A stretch of 64,000 bases of DNA from Romeriopsis sp046049545 (GTDB lineage Bacteria > Cyanobacteriota > Cyanobacteriia > Leptolyngbyales > Leptolyngbyaceae). A model generated the notes under the pieces. That model ran no database searches. It saw nothing but the letters and a program-made list of their open reading frames with translations, and was not told the DNA's origin. The stretch spans positions 1 through 64,000 of the forward strand of contig JBJORF010000009.1 of the NCBI GenBank assembly GCA_046049545.1, written 5' to 3'. Within the stretch, counting starts at the first letter, position 1, and the number at the start of each line of letters is the position of its first letter. Position numbers and translations under genes: made by a program. Below are positions 16,302 to 25,602 of the stretch, in pieces.

Positions 16302-17981
16302 CTATTCCACATCCATCGTGGTGAATAGTGGCGCGATCGCGCTAAGTCGCAGCTCGGGGTGATCGCCTTGAAGCTGTTGGCAGTTCCATTCGTTCTTGAA
16401 CAGTAGCACCGGACGGCCCCAGAGATCTTTGACCACGACCGTATTGAAAATCCGACCGACTTTCTCCAGCGCTTCCCAGCCATCCAGCACCCAGCGGGCC
16501 ACTTGGTAGGGCAACCAGTCGAGTTGGGTTTCGACCCCATATTCGTTTTGCAGGCGGAACTGGACAACTTCCATTTGCAGTTGGCCCACTGCCGCCAGAA
16601 TCGGGTCGCGCTTCGCTTCGTCAGCGGAATACATGATCTGCACCGCACCCTCTTCTTGCAGTTCCGACACCCCTTTGTTGAACTGTTTGAATTTCGACGG
16701 ATTCGGATTACGCAGAAACGCAAACAGCTCCGGCGAGAAGCAGGGAATGCCTTCATATTCGAGCTTGCGGCCCAGATAAATCGTGTCGCCGATCGCGAAC
16801 ATACCGGGATTATTCAAGCCGATCACATCACCGGGATAAGCTTCCTCGATCACTTCGCGATCCTGGGCGAACAGCTTTTGGGGCCGCGAGAGGCGGACGG
16901 ATTTGCCCGTGCGGGCATGGTTCACGGTCATGTCTTTTTCAAACTTGCCCGAACAAACCCGGACAAAGGCGACCCGATCGCGGTGACGGGGGTCCATATT
17001 CGCCTGGAGCTTGAAAACAAAGCCCGTAAATTCGGGATAGGTCGGTTCAATGTCGCCCTTACTGCTGATGTGCGCCGTGGGCTTGAGGCCATAACCCAGG
17101 AAGGAATTCAAAAACAACTCCACCCCAAAGTTAGTCATCGCACTGCCGAAGAACATCGGGGTCATCTTGCCCGCATGCACCGCTGCCAGATCCAGATCTG
17201 GTCCAATGCCTTCAATCAGTTCGAGTTCTTCTTGGAACTGGGCATACAGGTCGGGTTCGAGCAATTCTTCCAAACGCGGATCATTGAGTTCCAGCACCTC
17301 ATTTTTTGCCGCTTTACTGCCGTGGATGCTGCGCTCGAATAGGTGGATTTTGCGACTGTGCCGATCGAATACGCCCTTAAAGCGATCGCCACCCCCGATC
17401 GGGTAGTTCACCAGATACACCTGCAAGCCCAGCTCCTGCTCAATTTCATCCATCAGCTCCAGGGGCGATCGGCAGGGGCGATCCATTTTGTTCGCGAAGG
17501 TGAAGATCGGCAGACCGCGCAATTTACAGACTTCAAATAGCTTCCGCGTTTGCGGCTCCAAGCCCTTCCCGGCATCGATCAGCATCACCGCATTGTCCGC
17601 CGCCGCGAGGGTGCGATAGGTATCTTCGCTGAAATCCTTGTGGCCGGGGGTATCCAGCAGATTAATCGTGAAATCCTTGTAGTTGAATTGCAGCACCGTC
17701 GAGGTGATCGAAATCCCCCGCTGCTTTTCCATTTCCATCCAGTCGGAAGTGGCATTGCGCTGATCGCGGCGGGCTTTGACCGAACCCGCTTCATGGATCG
17801 CCCCCCCATACAGCAAGAGTTTTTCCGTGAGCGTCGTTTTTCCCGCATCCGGGTGGGAAATGATCGCAAAGTTCCGGCGACAGTCCACCGCATCGGTCAA
17901 CTCCGCTAACAGTTCGGCCGTCATGCCATCGCTGGACCGATCGCTCGTCGCAGGGCTTTCTTGGCTCATCACATCAGTCAT
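16302..17981 (-). CDS. prfC: Peptide chain release factor 3 (RF3)
   Basis: Translational GTPase that removes RF1/RF2 from the ribosome after termination. All G motifs are visible: SHPDAGKTT (G1), RGISITST (G2), DTPGHKDF (G3) and NKMDR (G4), followed by the EF-G-like domains II and III. The 559-residue form starts at the ATG at 17981. In-frame ATGs at 17969 and 17924 and a GTG at 18011 are alternatives. The 17924 start would give an N-terminus close to that of Escherichia coli RF3, so the upstream 20 residues may not be translated. Confidence 0.94.
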   Translation of the reverse strand: MTDVMSQESPATSDRSSDGMTAELLAELTDAVDCRRNFAIISHPDAGKTTLTEKLLLYGGAIHEAGSVKARRDQRNATSDWMEMEKQRGISITSTVLQFNYKDFTINLLDTPGHKDFSEDTYRTLAAADNAVMLIDAGKGLEPQTRKLFEVCKLRGLPIFTFANKMDRPCRSPLELMDEIEQELGLQVYLVNYPIGGGDRFKGVFDRHSRKIHLFERSIHGSKAAKNEVLELNDPRLEELLEPDLYAQFQEELELIEGIGPDLDLAAVHAGKMTPMFFGSAMTNFGVELFLNSFLGYGLKPTAHISSKGDIEPTYPEFTGFVFKLQANMDPRHRDRVAFVRVCSGKFEKDMTVNHARTGKSVRLSRPQKLFAQDREVIEEAYPGDVIGLNNPGMFAIGDTIYLGRKLEYEGIPCFSPELFAFLRNPNPSKFKQFNKGVSELQEEGAVQIMYSADEAKRDPILAAVGQLQMEVVQFRLQNEYGVETQLDWLPYQVARWVLDGWEALEKVGRIFNTVVVKDLWGRPVLLFKNEWNCQQLQGDHPELRLSAIAPLFTTMDVE

Positions 17982-18319
17982 AGCAGCATCCGGCAAAAGG
18001 GTTGAAGTCACGCTTGCAGCTCTCTATCTTAAACGATCGCTGTATCCGCCTGCGCAATTCCCCGATCGCGCAACCGTCACCCCATCGTCACTATGTAAAG
18101 ACTGCATAAATTTACGGAAGTTTCTGCAAAGACTATCCGGACAACGACACAAGTTTCCCGATCACATGATTAATAGTGTTGCGTCACCTTCCATATTCAG
18201 TCGTGGTTACAGGCGATTGATACGGACGACGTGGGGTTTCACCCATGGTCACAAAGGTCACGCTAGACTGGCTCCCTGAAAATCACCTGCGGCGGTTGCA
18301 CCGCCTCGCCCCGCTCCCC
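17982..18319. other. Divergent intergenic region between prfC and the metallopeptidase gene
   Basis: About 340 bases between the chosen starts. It should hold both promoters. No hairpin, repeat or additional gene stands out. Part of it (18245-18319) would be coding if the upstream ATG of the metallopeptidase gene is used. Confidence 0.4.
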
Positions 18320-20311
18320 ATGAACCAAGATCCGCGCCTGGCCAGTTCCTCACTCAGTTCGTCGATTAGTTCATCCCTCGATACCACCGCCATCTGGCAT
18401 AATCCCCTCACCCATGAAAATCGCTGGACGCGCATATCCGGCAACACGATCGTCGCCAGCCGTACCTTACCCACCACAAATTCCGACTGGCAACTGGCCG
18501 CAACGGGCGATGTGAATCGCGATGGTGAACTCGACATTCTCTGGCGTAATCGGATCAGCGGCACGAGCTTCTGGTGGCTGATGGAACAAGGCCAAATCAA
18601 GGGCAATCAATGGATCAGTGCCGTCAGTGACATGAACTGGCAGATCGTCGGCAGCGGCGATGTGAACCGCGACGGCAACCTCGATATCCTCTGGCATCAC
18701 CAACCGAGTAATTCGCTGCTTGCCTGGTTCATGCCCAGCGCCAATTCCAGCCAAACGCTGGTTTCCCAAGGGTATCAATGGCTGCCCAGTTCTAGCGATC
18801 GCAATTGGACCTTAGCGACCACCGGCGATGTGAACGGCGACGGCGAACTCGATCTGCTGTGGCAGCATCGCCCCACGGGGTCAAGCCAATGGTGGCAAAT
18901 GCGACAGGGCAATTGGATCAGCAGCACCAGCGTTACTTCTGGCACCAATGCCAATCAAATCGTCACGGCCACTGCTGATTTTAATCAAGATGGGGCGCTG
19001 GATCTCGTGGTGCAGGATGTGACAGTTGGCACATCTAACCAATGGCTGATGTCAAGCGCGATCGGGAATGCAACAATTAGCACCGTTGAACGTTCCGTAG
19101 TCCAATCGAACGGCTACCTTGGAACCAGTTCCGGTTGGCAAATTGCAGGGGTCATGACCATGAGTGATGCGGGAAATTCGCTGGGCACGGCGAAATTAAT
19201 GTCCAGTGGGATTTTTAGCCAAACGCAGACGATCGGCGGCGCGGGCGATCGCAGCGACTTTTACTTATTTGGCCTGGGGAGCGGTGGCACCCTGTCCGCC
19301 AGTTTGAGCGGCTTGAGTGCCGATGCGGATATCCGGATCATCGCCGATCGCAACAACAACCGTCAGATTGATGCGGGTGAAATCCTCGCTTGGCCCTGGG
19401 ATCGCGGCACCACGAGCGAAACCCTGGAAGTCTTCCTGGAAGCGGGTGGGTATTTCCTGGAAGTGCGCAGCTTTGACGATCGGCTCACCAACTATCAACT
19501 TTCGACCAACTTCACCGTCGGCGGCGCTCCCGCCCGGAAATTGGATATTCAATTGCAGTACGACGCTGCGAGTCAAGGGCTAGATGCCGTCACCAAAGCA
19601 ACGATCGAAGGGGCCGCACAGTACTGGGAAAATGTCTTGAGTGGCGGCGGCAGCTTAGTGCCCGGTGGGGTCTTGCCGATTACGATCCGACTGGAAGACC
19701 TGAACTTGAAAACTGGCGGTGCAGACAACTTTACCCTGGCGTTCTCCGGCCCGAGCGTCGTCAGTGATGGCAAGCAGCTCTTCCTGCGCAGCGCCGCCGC
19801 CACCCTCAATCGCCGTCGCCTCGGCAGTCTTGACCAAGGTAGCCTGCGCACCTTAATGATTCACGAGTTTTCCCATGCCCTCGGAGTCGGCACGCTGTGG
19901 GAACCGCTGAGTTTCCGGCTGAGCGATGGTAGCATTCGGACGATCGGGGCCAAGGGTGACAGCAGCAGTTTGATCAACCGCAGTAGCAACCTCTACCGGG
20001 CCGATTCCTACGCAGGCTGGGCCTACGGTGAACTGTTGCGGGATTCCGGACGGGCCAGCAGCGTTGTGCCGACCGCAGTGCCGATCGAGCCAGGGATCTT
20101 CGCTCACTGGGATGAATCGATCTTCCAATCCGAACTGCTCACGCCCGTCGCCACCGGCGACCAAGCCCTCAGCACAGTCACCCTCGCCGCACTGCGCGAC
20201 CTCGGCTGGAAAGTCAATTTCGGTGCCGCCCAGACCTATCAATTGCCGGCGACCGCCAGCGCCCCCGCCGTCACGATCGACTTCAGCAACTTGAATCGGC
20301 CCACTGCCTAG
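18320..20311 (+). CDS. Leishmanolysin-like metallopeptidase with FG-GAP repeats and PPC domain
   Basis: Probable secreted zinc protease or adhesin. Starting at the ATG at 18320 it has 663 residues; an ATG at 18245 is also open. Residues about 25-270 hold four or five FG-GAP/VCBS-like repeats with calcium-binding loops such as GDVNRDGELD and GDVNGDGELD. A PPC-like domain follows at about 285-400. The C-terminal catalytic domain has LMIHEFSHALGVGTLW (HExxH with following Gly and Leu) and AHWDESIFQSELLTP, which supplies the third zinc ligand in the leishmanolysin (M8) family. No Sec signal peptide is evident, so export may use another route such as type I secretion. Confidence 0.8.
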   Translation: MNQDPRLASSSLSSSISSSLDTTAIWHNPLTHENRWTRISGNTIVASRTLPTTNSDWQLAATGDVNRDGELDILWRNRISGTSFWWLMEQGQIKGNQWISAVSDMNWQIVGSGDVNRDGNLDILWHHQPSNSLLAWFMPSANSSQTLVSQGYQWLPSSSDRNWTLATTGDVNGDGELDLLWQHRPTGSSQWWQMRQGNWISSTSVTSGTNANQIVTATADFNQDGALDLVVQDVTVGTSNQWLMSSAIGNATISTVERSVVQSNGYLGTSSGWQIAGVMTMSDAGNSLGTAKLMSSGIFSQTQTIGGAGDRSDFYLFGLGSGGTLSASLSGLSADADIRIIADRNNNRQIDAGEILAWPWDRGTTSETLEVFLEAGGYFLEVRSFDDRLTNYQLSTNFTVGGAPARKLDIQLQYDAASQGLDAVTKATIEGAAQYWENVLSGGGSLVPGGVLPITIRLEDLNLKTGGADNFTLAFSGPSVVSDGKQLFLRSAAATLNRRRLGSLDQGSLRTLMIHEFSHALGVGTLWEPLSFRLSDGSIRTIGAKGDSSSLINRSSNLYRADSYAGWAYGELLRDSGRASSVVPTAVPIEPGIFAHWDESIFQSELLTPVATGDQALSTVTLAALRDLGWKVNFGAAQTYQLPATASAPAVTIDFSNLNRPTA

Positions 20312-20649
20312 GGCGCACAGAAGCCTTGTGATAACCAGCCATCAAGGTGTCACACCCGATTCACGCGGCGACCGTTTTGGCTTTAAAAATAAAATTGCCC
20401 TGCAACCGAACAGTTGCAGGACACAGGGGACAGTTGAACGCTGTAGTTACTATCGCGAAGTCAGCGGCAAAATTGGCAGGGGGATGGGACGGTTCTTGGA
20501 CTGGCCTATCACTGTCACATAGAACACGGTTTCCTGATCGGATGCTTGGTTTCGCTGTAAACTTGCGCTGTGATCACGGGCGACCCTTGCCGCCCGATCG
20601 TGGCTGACGGTTGTGCGATCAGTGGCGATTTTACCTTTGAGCTTGACCC
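20312..20649. other. Intergenic region holding an orphan minus-strand terminator
   Basis: This stretch of 338 bases lies between two plus-strand genes. A hairpin with a U-run in minus orientation lies at 20382-20420. No protein gene is supported. The MBOAT promoter is expected here. Confidence 0.4.
20382..20420 (-). terminator. Orphan rho-independent terminator on the minus strand
   Basis: On the minus strand, CCTGCAAC (20420-20413) pairs with GTTGCAGG (20406-20399) around a 6-base loop, followed by GCAATTTTATTTTT. No minus-strand gene lies upstream of it in the 4 kb to the right, so it may end a small antisense or intergenic RNA. Confidence 0.55.
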
Positions 20650-22140
20650 ATGGATTTTCGTTCCCCCGTTTATGCCCTGTTTTTGCTCAGTGTAGTGGCC
20701 CTATTTTGGTGTCTGGCCCAACCGCAGTTACGGGTCTGGGCATTGCTCCTCGCCAGTGTGATTTTTTATGCCTCTTTACAAGTTCAGTATGTGCCACTTT
20801 TGCTAGTGGCTGCTTGGATTAATTTTCAATTAGGCCGGGCGATCGGGGCCCCACCGGATTGGCGGATCGTAGATTGGAACTATGCCCAGCAAGACTGGAG
20901 CAAGCGGCGAATCAAGCTCCTGTGGTTGGGCATCGGGCTCAATCTGATGTTGCTACTGAGTTTTAAGTACATGCCCTTCGCGATCGCGGGGATCGGCGAT
21001 GCACTGAAGCTGCCCATGCTCCCAGCGATGACCAACTGGAAACAGCTGAGCACCCTTGCGCCCTTTGGTTTGAGTTTCTTCTGCTTTGAGTCGATCGCCT
21101 ATCTAGTCGACATCCATCGGGGCGCACCAGCGGCCCAGAGCTTCACCAAGTTCAGCGCCTACAAACTGTTCTTCCCGAAGCTCATCTCCGGCCCGATTAC
21201 CCGCTATCACCTCTTTGCGGGCCAACTGCAAAAGCTCCAGCCCCCCCAAATCGATCAGATCGCCGAAGGTCTCTGGCTGATCGCACGCGGGGCGGTGAAA
21301 AAAGGCATCTTCGCCGATCGGATTGGCGACTATGTGAATCTGAGCTTTGACAATCTGGCGCGGGCCGGAAGCGGCGATGTCTGGCTGACCACGATCGCCT
21401 ATGGTCTACAAATCTACCTCGACTTCAGTGGCTATGTGGATTTGGCCCGTGGCAGCGCTATGTTGCTCGGCTTTAATCTGCCACAAAACTTTGATCAGCC
21501 CTATTTCACCACCAGCCTGGCTGAGTTTTGGCGACGCTGGCACATCAGTCTCGGCGACTGGCTGCGCAACTATCTCTACTTTCCCCTCGGTGGTTCGCGG
21601 CAAGGGTTGGGCCGTACCTGTTTGAATCTGATCATCGTCATGCTGCTGGCGGGACTCTGGCATGGCGCGGCTTGGGGCTTTGTGGTCTGGGGCGGCATCC
21701 ATGGTTTGGGGCTGGCGATTCATCGGTTAGTCGATACGTTGTCCCGCAAGTCAGAGGGTTTACTCAAATTCTGGGGCAGCATCCCCGGCATGGTGCTGGG
21801 CTGGTTCCTGACCCAACTGACGGTGTTCTTGAGCTGGATCTGCTTTCGGCTGCCGAACCTCAGCGACGCGGGTCTCGCCTACAGCAAACTCTGGGGCGCA
21901 CCGACTGACCCCCAGTTTTTCCAGAAGATCTACGTCGAAAGCCTCAAACTCTACCCCCACCAAATTGCCGGACTCTTGGGCGCGATCGCGATCGCGATGG
22001 GGCTGTCGGCCTTGATGCAACGCGGCTTAAAACTCCAGCTCAATTGGTTTTTGCGGCTGCTGTTGGTGCCCGTTTGCTTGTATGCCGTGTGGATTTTTGC
22101 GCCCGATGGGGCGGCGCGGTATATCTACTTTGATTTCTAA
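20650..22140 (+). CDS. MBOAT family O-acyltransferase (AlgI/PatA-like)
   Basis: Integral membrane enzyme that moves acyl (usually acetyl) groups across the membrane onto polysaccharide, peptidoglycan or other envelope acceptors. The 496-residue product has about 12 membrane segments. It carries the MBOAT core AEFWRRWHISLGDWLRNY, FPLGG, and GLWHGAAWGF with the invariant histidine (H338). The partner SGNH/AlgJ-like protein is not adjacent. It is followed by a cupin gene and murJ on the same strand, suggesting an envelope-polymer context. Confidence 0.9.
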   Translation: MDFRSPVYALFLLSVVALFWCLAQPQLRVWALLLASVIFYASLQVQYVPLLLVAAWINFQLGRAIGAPPDWRIVDWNYAQQDWSKRRIKLLWLGIGLNLMLLLSFKYMPFAIAGIGDALKLPMLPAMTNWKQLSTLAPFGLSFFCFESIAYLVDIHRGAPAAQSFTKFSAYKLFFPKLISGPITRYHLFAGQLQKLQPPQIDQIAEGLWLIARGAVKKGIFADRIGDYVNLSFDNLARAGSGDVWLTTIAYGLQIYLDFSGYVDLARGSAMLLGFNLPQNFDQPYFTTSLAEFWRRWHISLGDWLRNYLYFPLGGSRQGLGRTCLNLIIVMLLAGLWHGAAWGFVVWGGIHGLGLAIHRLVDTLSRKSEGLLKFWGSIPGMVLGWFLTQLTVFLSWICFRLPNLSDAGLAYSKLWGAPTDPQFFQKIYVESLKLYPHQIAGLLGAIAIAMGLSALMQRGLKLQLNWFLRLLLVPVCLYAVWIFAPDGAARYIYFDF

Positions 22141-22229
22141 GCGCACGATCACTCAGCGTGCTTTCGGTTTGCACCAAAGCCACGGATAATCAGAAGCAAG
22201 CTAACACTGACTTGCTGCATGGAATCTAT

Positions 22230-22601
22230 ATGCCCGACCATTCTCTCGATCCGGTTTTACCCAATGTCCCACAGGTGCGCAGTTGGGGCACCTTTACCCT
22301 ACTTGAAGAAACGCCCAATTATCGGATTAACCGGATCGAAATCCAGCCTGGCGCGGTAATCGGCTGGCAAATGCACTATCACCGCAGCGAACATTGGATC
22401 GTTGTATCGGGCACAGCCAAGGTGATCTGCGGCGACCAGGAAACCATGCTGCAACAGAAGCAATCTACCTACGTGCCCACCTCCACCCCCCACAAGGTCG
22501 AGAATCCTGGCGTGATTCCGCTAGTGATGATTGAAGTGCAGAATGGCGAATATCTGGGCTTGGATGACATTATCCGGTTCGATCGTGATCCACGGGGCTA
22601 G
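22230..22601 (+). CDS. Cupin protein (mannose-6-phosphate isomerase type II-like)
   Basis: The 123-residue single-domain cupin has the metal-binding motif HYHRSEHWIVVSGTAKV and the later TPHKVENPG. This matches the C-terminal isomerase domain of bifunctional mannose-1-phosphate guanylyltransferase/mannose-6-phosphate isomerase, present here without the transferase domain. It would supply mannose-6-phosphate/GDP-mannose pathways for surface glycans, though a different sugar cannot be excluded. The ATG at 22230 is chosen because the homologous domain starts there; an upstream in-frame start exists at 22158. Confidence 0.8.
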   Translation: MPDHSLDPVLPNVPQVRSWGTFTLLEETPNYRINRIEIQPGAVIGWQMHYHRSEHWIVVSGTAKVICGDQETMLQQKQSTYVPTSTPHKVENPGVIPLVMIEVQNGEYLGLDDIIRFDRDPRG

Positions 22602-22686
22602 CGGCGCTGATCCGAATTCCCATGTCCGATCGGGCATCCGATGATTAAATAGAGCTGACCATTTCGCTCATCGAGTCCTGCCCCCC

Positions 22687-24294
22687 GTGTCTACCCCCAC
22701 CCCGCCGAAGAAATCTCTGAGTAACATCGCGGGCATCATCGCGATCGCCACGCTCGTCAGTAAATTTTTTGGGTTGGGCCGGCAGGTGGTGTTGGCAGCG
22801 GTGTTTGGTCTTGGTACGGCCTACGGCGCTTATCAATACGCCACGATTATTCCGAGCTTTTTCTTGATTTTGCTGGGTGGGATTAATGGCCCGTTCCACA
22901 GCGCGATGGTCAGTGTGCTGGCAAAAAAAGACAAGGAGGAAGCAGGGCCAACGCTGGAGGCTGTTTCGTCGATTATTGGCTTAATCCTGGTGGCGGTGGC
23001 GATCGCCATGTTCATTTTTGCACCGCAGTTGATCATGCTGGTCGCACCGGGACTGGCGACAAAGGCTCCGGAAGTGCGGGAGATGGCGATTCAGCAGTTG
23101 CGGATCATGGCACCCGTGACTTGGTTTGCCGGGATGATTGGGATTGGCTTCGGGGCGTTGAATGCAGCGGATTCCTACTGGCTCCCGGCGATTAGTCCCC
23201 TCTTGTCGAGTGTCACGATGGTGATCGCCGTCGGAGTTCTGGCCGTTTTCTACGGCGGGAATCTCGCAAAACCGGAATATGCGGCGATCGGGGGCATGGC
23301 GCTGGCCGGGGCGTTCGTGCTGGGGACAATTTTGCAATGGGGCGCACAGGTGATCGCCCAAAAGCAGCAAGGACTGGGTTCACTCAAGTTCCGCTGGGAA
23401 CCGCAATTGCCCGCCGTGCAGGAAGTGATGAACGTCATGGGGCCAGCACTGTTCGCGTCGGGGATGCTCCAGATTAATGTCTACACCGACATGTTCTTCA
23501 CCTCATTTCTGCCCAATCCCGAAAAGGCCGTGTCCGCCTTGGATTTCGCCAATCTCCTGGTGCAAACCCCCCTGGGCATTTTGTCCAACGTCATCCTTGT
23601 GCCGTTTTTACCGATTTTTTCACGCCTGAGTGCCCCGGATAACTGGCCCGAGCTGAAGGGCCGAATTCGGCAAGGGGTGCTGATTACAGCAGTGGCCATG
23701 CTGCCTGTGGGCGCACTGATGCTGGCCCTGGCCCAACCGATCGTGCGCTTAGTTTACGAGCGCGGCGTATTTGACCCGGAAGCCTCCAGTCTCGTTGCCA
23801 AGGTGTTGGCGGCCTATGCCTTTGGCATGTTTGTCTATTTGGGGCGCGATATTTTAGTTCGGGTGTTCTATGCATTGGGCGACAGTCGCACGCCGTTTCG
23901 GATCAGTGTGGTGAATATTTTTCTGAATGCGCTGTTTGATTACCTATTGGTCGGTCGATTTGGCGTACCAGGGGTGGTGCTGGCGACGGTCAGCGTGAAT
24001 GTGCTGTCGATGTTTGCCCTGACTTACTACTTGGACAAACGCCTGAATGGAGTCGGTTGGCAAACGTGGGTGCTGCCGATCGGCGGTTTAACCGCTGCCA
24101 GTTTTGCCGGGGGCGCGGCGGCTTGGTGGATTGCGGGCCAAATTCCGGCTACGAATTTCCTCGGCTTTGGGCTGCAACTGGCGATCGCGGGCAGTTCTGG
24201 CTTGCTGATCTGTTTGATTATTGCGACCCAGCTGCGCTTACCCGAAGTGCAGTTGTTCATCGAGCGGATCGCCGGACGACTGCGCCGCCGTTAG
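22687..24294 (+). CDS. murJ: Lipid II flippase MurJ
   Basis: Flips the peptidoglycan precursor lipid II across the cytoplasmic membrane (MOP superfamily). The 535-residue product has about 14 membrane segments and the family opening LVSKFFGLGRQVVLAAVFG, with the essential basic residues of helix 1. Conserved TPLGILSNVILVPFLP and later LVYERGVFD and DSRTPFRISV also fit. The start is GTG at 22687. It lies 86 bases after the cupin gene. The stop codon lies inside a 15-bp tandem duplication shared with the converging cyclase gene. Confidence 0.93.
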   Translation: MSTPTPPKKSLSNIAGIIAIATLVSKFFGLGRQVVLAAVFGLGTAYGAYQYATIIPSFFLILLGGINGPFHSAMVSVLAKKDKEEAGPTLEAVSSIIGLILVAVAIAMFIFAPQLIMLVAPGLATKAPEVREMAIQQLRIMAPVTWFAGMIGIGFGALNAADSYWLPAISPLLSSVTMVIAVGVLAVFYGGNLAKPEYAAIGGMALAGAFVLGTILQWGAQVIAQKQQGLGSLKFRWEPQLPAVQEVMNVMGPALFASGMLQINVYTDMFFTSFLPNPEKAVSALDFANLLVQTPLGILSNVILVPFLPIFSRLSAPDNWPELKGRIRQGVLITAVAMLPVGALMLALAQPIVRLVYERGVFDPEASSLVAKVLAAYAFGMFVYLGRDILVRVFYALGDSRTPFRISVVNIFLNALFDYLLVGRFGVPGVVLATVSVNVLSMFALTYYLDKRLNGVGWQTWVLPIGGLTAASFAGGAAAWWIAGQIPATNFLGFGLQLAIAGSSGLLICLIIATQLRLPEVQLFIERIAGRLRRR

Positions 24295-24310
24295 CCGGGC
24301 CGCCGTTAGC
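24284..24310. repeat. Tandem duplication carrying the stop codons of two convergent genes
   Basis: GCCGCCGTTAGC is found at 24284-24295 and again at 24299-24310. The first copy gives the TAG of murJ. The second gives the TAA of the minus-strand diguanylate cyclase gene. Confidence 0.8.
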
Positions 24311-25262
24311 AGGATTGGGCATTGCGGGAGTTGCGGCGCGATCGCTTGACTGCAAACATTGCTTGGTCAGCCGTTGCGAAGGTTTCGGTCAGTGTCCGCA
24401 TGGGATCACGCACCGCAAGGCCGATCGACAGATGGACATCCGCTTGGGCAAACGCTGTCTCCAATCGCCGCTTCAGCGCCGTTGCCGCAACTTCATCACA
24501 CTCAATCCCCAAAATCGCAAACTCATCGCCGCCAATCCGCGCCGCCACATCCGATTCTCGCAGCACTCGCTGAATCGTGCGGGCAACCCGGCGGATGAGT
24601 TCATCACCCTGAGGATGGCCTTGCTGATCATTCACTTGCTTGAGACCGTCGAGATCCAAAACTAATACACAAGCACTATGCCCATAGCGGCGACAGCGAA
24701 TTTCTTCCGCCTGGGTCAGCTTATCCCAGCCACGACGGTTGTACAGGCCCGTTAATGCATCGATCATCGCATCCGATTCGGCCCGTTCTTTCAGTCGATC
24801 GACCTCCGCCACGTGCAACTCTAAGCTCAAAATGCTCGATAGCAACTGAGCACAAAGCTCGACCAAGGGCAATTCAGCTGCCAGAACCGACTCTTGAGAA
24901 GCGGGATGAACCGCACAAAGCATGCCAAACAGCCCGCCATCTTCGCGGCGCAGCGGTGCGCCAATGTAGGCTGATATCGCCAGCTGTTGAGAAAGTCCAG
25001 TGGAAGCCACTTCCAGGGGGAGTGTTTCCGCTGTGCCTTGCAGCGATTGACCCTGACGCATCGGCTGACAGAGGGTATCGGCCCAAGACAACACCGTACT
25101 CTTCTGAATCCCGTAACCATTTTCTTCCGCCTGCAAGACAATCCACTGATTGCCTTCCAGTCGCGTTACCATCCACAGATCAAACCCCAAACGCTGATGC
25201 AAAAACGCCAGCGTCGCCTGAGCCGCTGTTTCAAAGTCGGAAAACGGTTGCAGATCAAACAT
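24306..25262 (-). CDS. GAF-like sensor diguanylate cyclase (GGDEF)
   Basis: Makes the second messenger c-di-GMP from two GTP. The 318-residue soluble product has an N-terminal GAF-like domain (about 5-140; FLHQRLGFDLWMVTRLEG and ISAYIGAPLRREDGGLFGMLCAV) and a C-terminal GGDEF domain with intact RIGGDEFAI. The inhibitory I-site RESD lies five residues upstream. The ATG at 25262 is preferred because the GAF domain begins there; the frame is open for 49 more residues. It is divergent from a second cyclase gene. Confidence 0.9.
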   Translation of the reverse strand: MFDLQPFSDFETAAQATLAFLHQRLGFDLWMVTRLEGNQWIVLQAEENGYGIQKSTVLSWADTLCQPMRQGQSLQGTAETLPLEVASTGLSQQLAISAYIGAPLRREDGGLFGMLCAVHPASQESVLAAELPLVELCAQLLSSILSLELHVAEVDRLKERAESDAMIDALTGLYNRRGWDKLTQAEEIRCRRYGHSACVLVLDLDGLKQVNDQQGHPQGDELIRRVARTIQRVLRESDVAARIGGDEFAILGIECDEVAATALKRRLETAFAQADVHLSIGLAVRDPMRTLTETFATADQAMFAVKRSRRNSRNAQSC

Positions 25263-25602
25263 AGATGTAAGAAAAAGGCAGTAATAACGACCGCATTGAA
25301 GCGTTGCCACGCCAGCATTGCACCAATAAACCTCAGAATGCCCAAGCAAATGTCGTTGCGCGCCTGATTCCTGAGTTTTCGGCAAAAGCACGGAATTGTG
25401 GGCGATCACTACAACATGAATGTTTACAAACTTATGATGCCAACATTGCCGATTTTCAATTTAAATCGGGGAGTATAAGAGAAGGTGGGTGCAACCACTG
25501 AGGATGGCGTTCGCTTCAATCCTCAGCGATGAGATTGCGGATGCGCGATTGCTGGAATTTCGAGCCGATTATTTGTGATGCGCTAGGGCTGGAAAGATTG
25601 TT
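25263..25602. other. Divergent promoter region between two cyclase genes
   Basis: 340 bases. A hairpin CTGAGGAT (25498-25505) / ATCCTCAG (25519-25526) lies about 75 bases upstream of the membrane cyclase gene and could sit in its leader. AT-rich sequence around 25455-25480 may hold promoter elements. I see no match to a known c-di-GMP riboswitch. Confidence 0.4.

Noticed and set aside
16503..17342. 279-codon plus-strand open frame opposite prfC
   Set aside because: It is a shadow of the strongly conserved prfC reading frame; composition is unnatural and no motif is visible.
25263..25602. c-di-GMP riboswitch upstream of the membrane cyclase
   Set aside because: Only a simple hairpin is seen; the conserved core of known c-di-GMP aptamers was not found.
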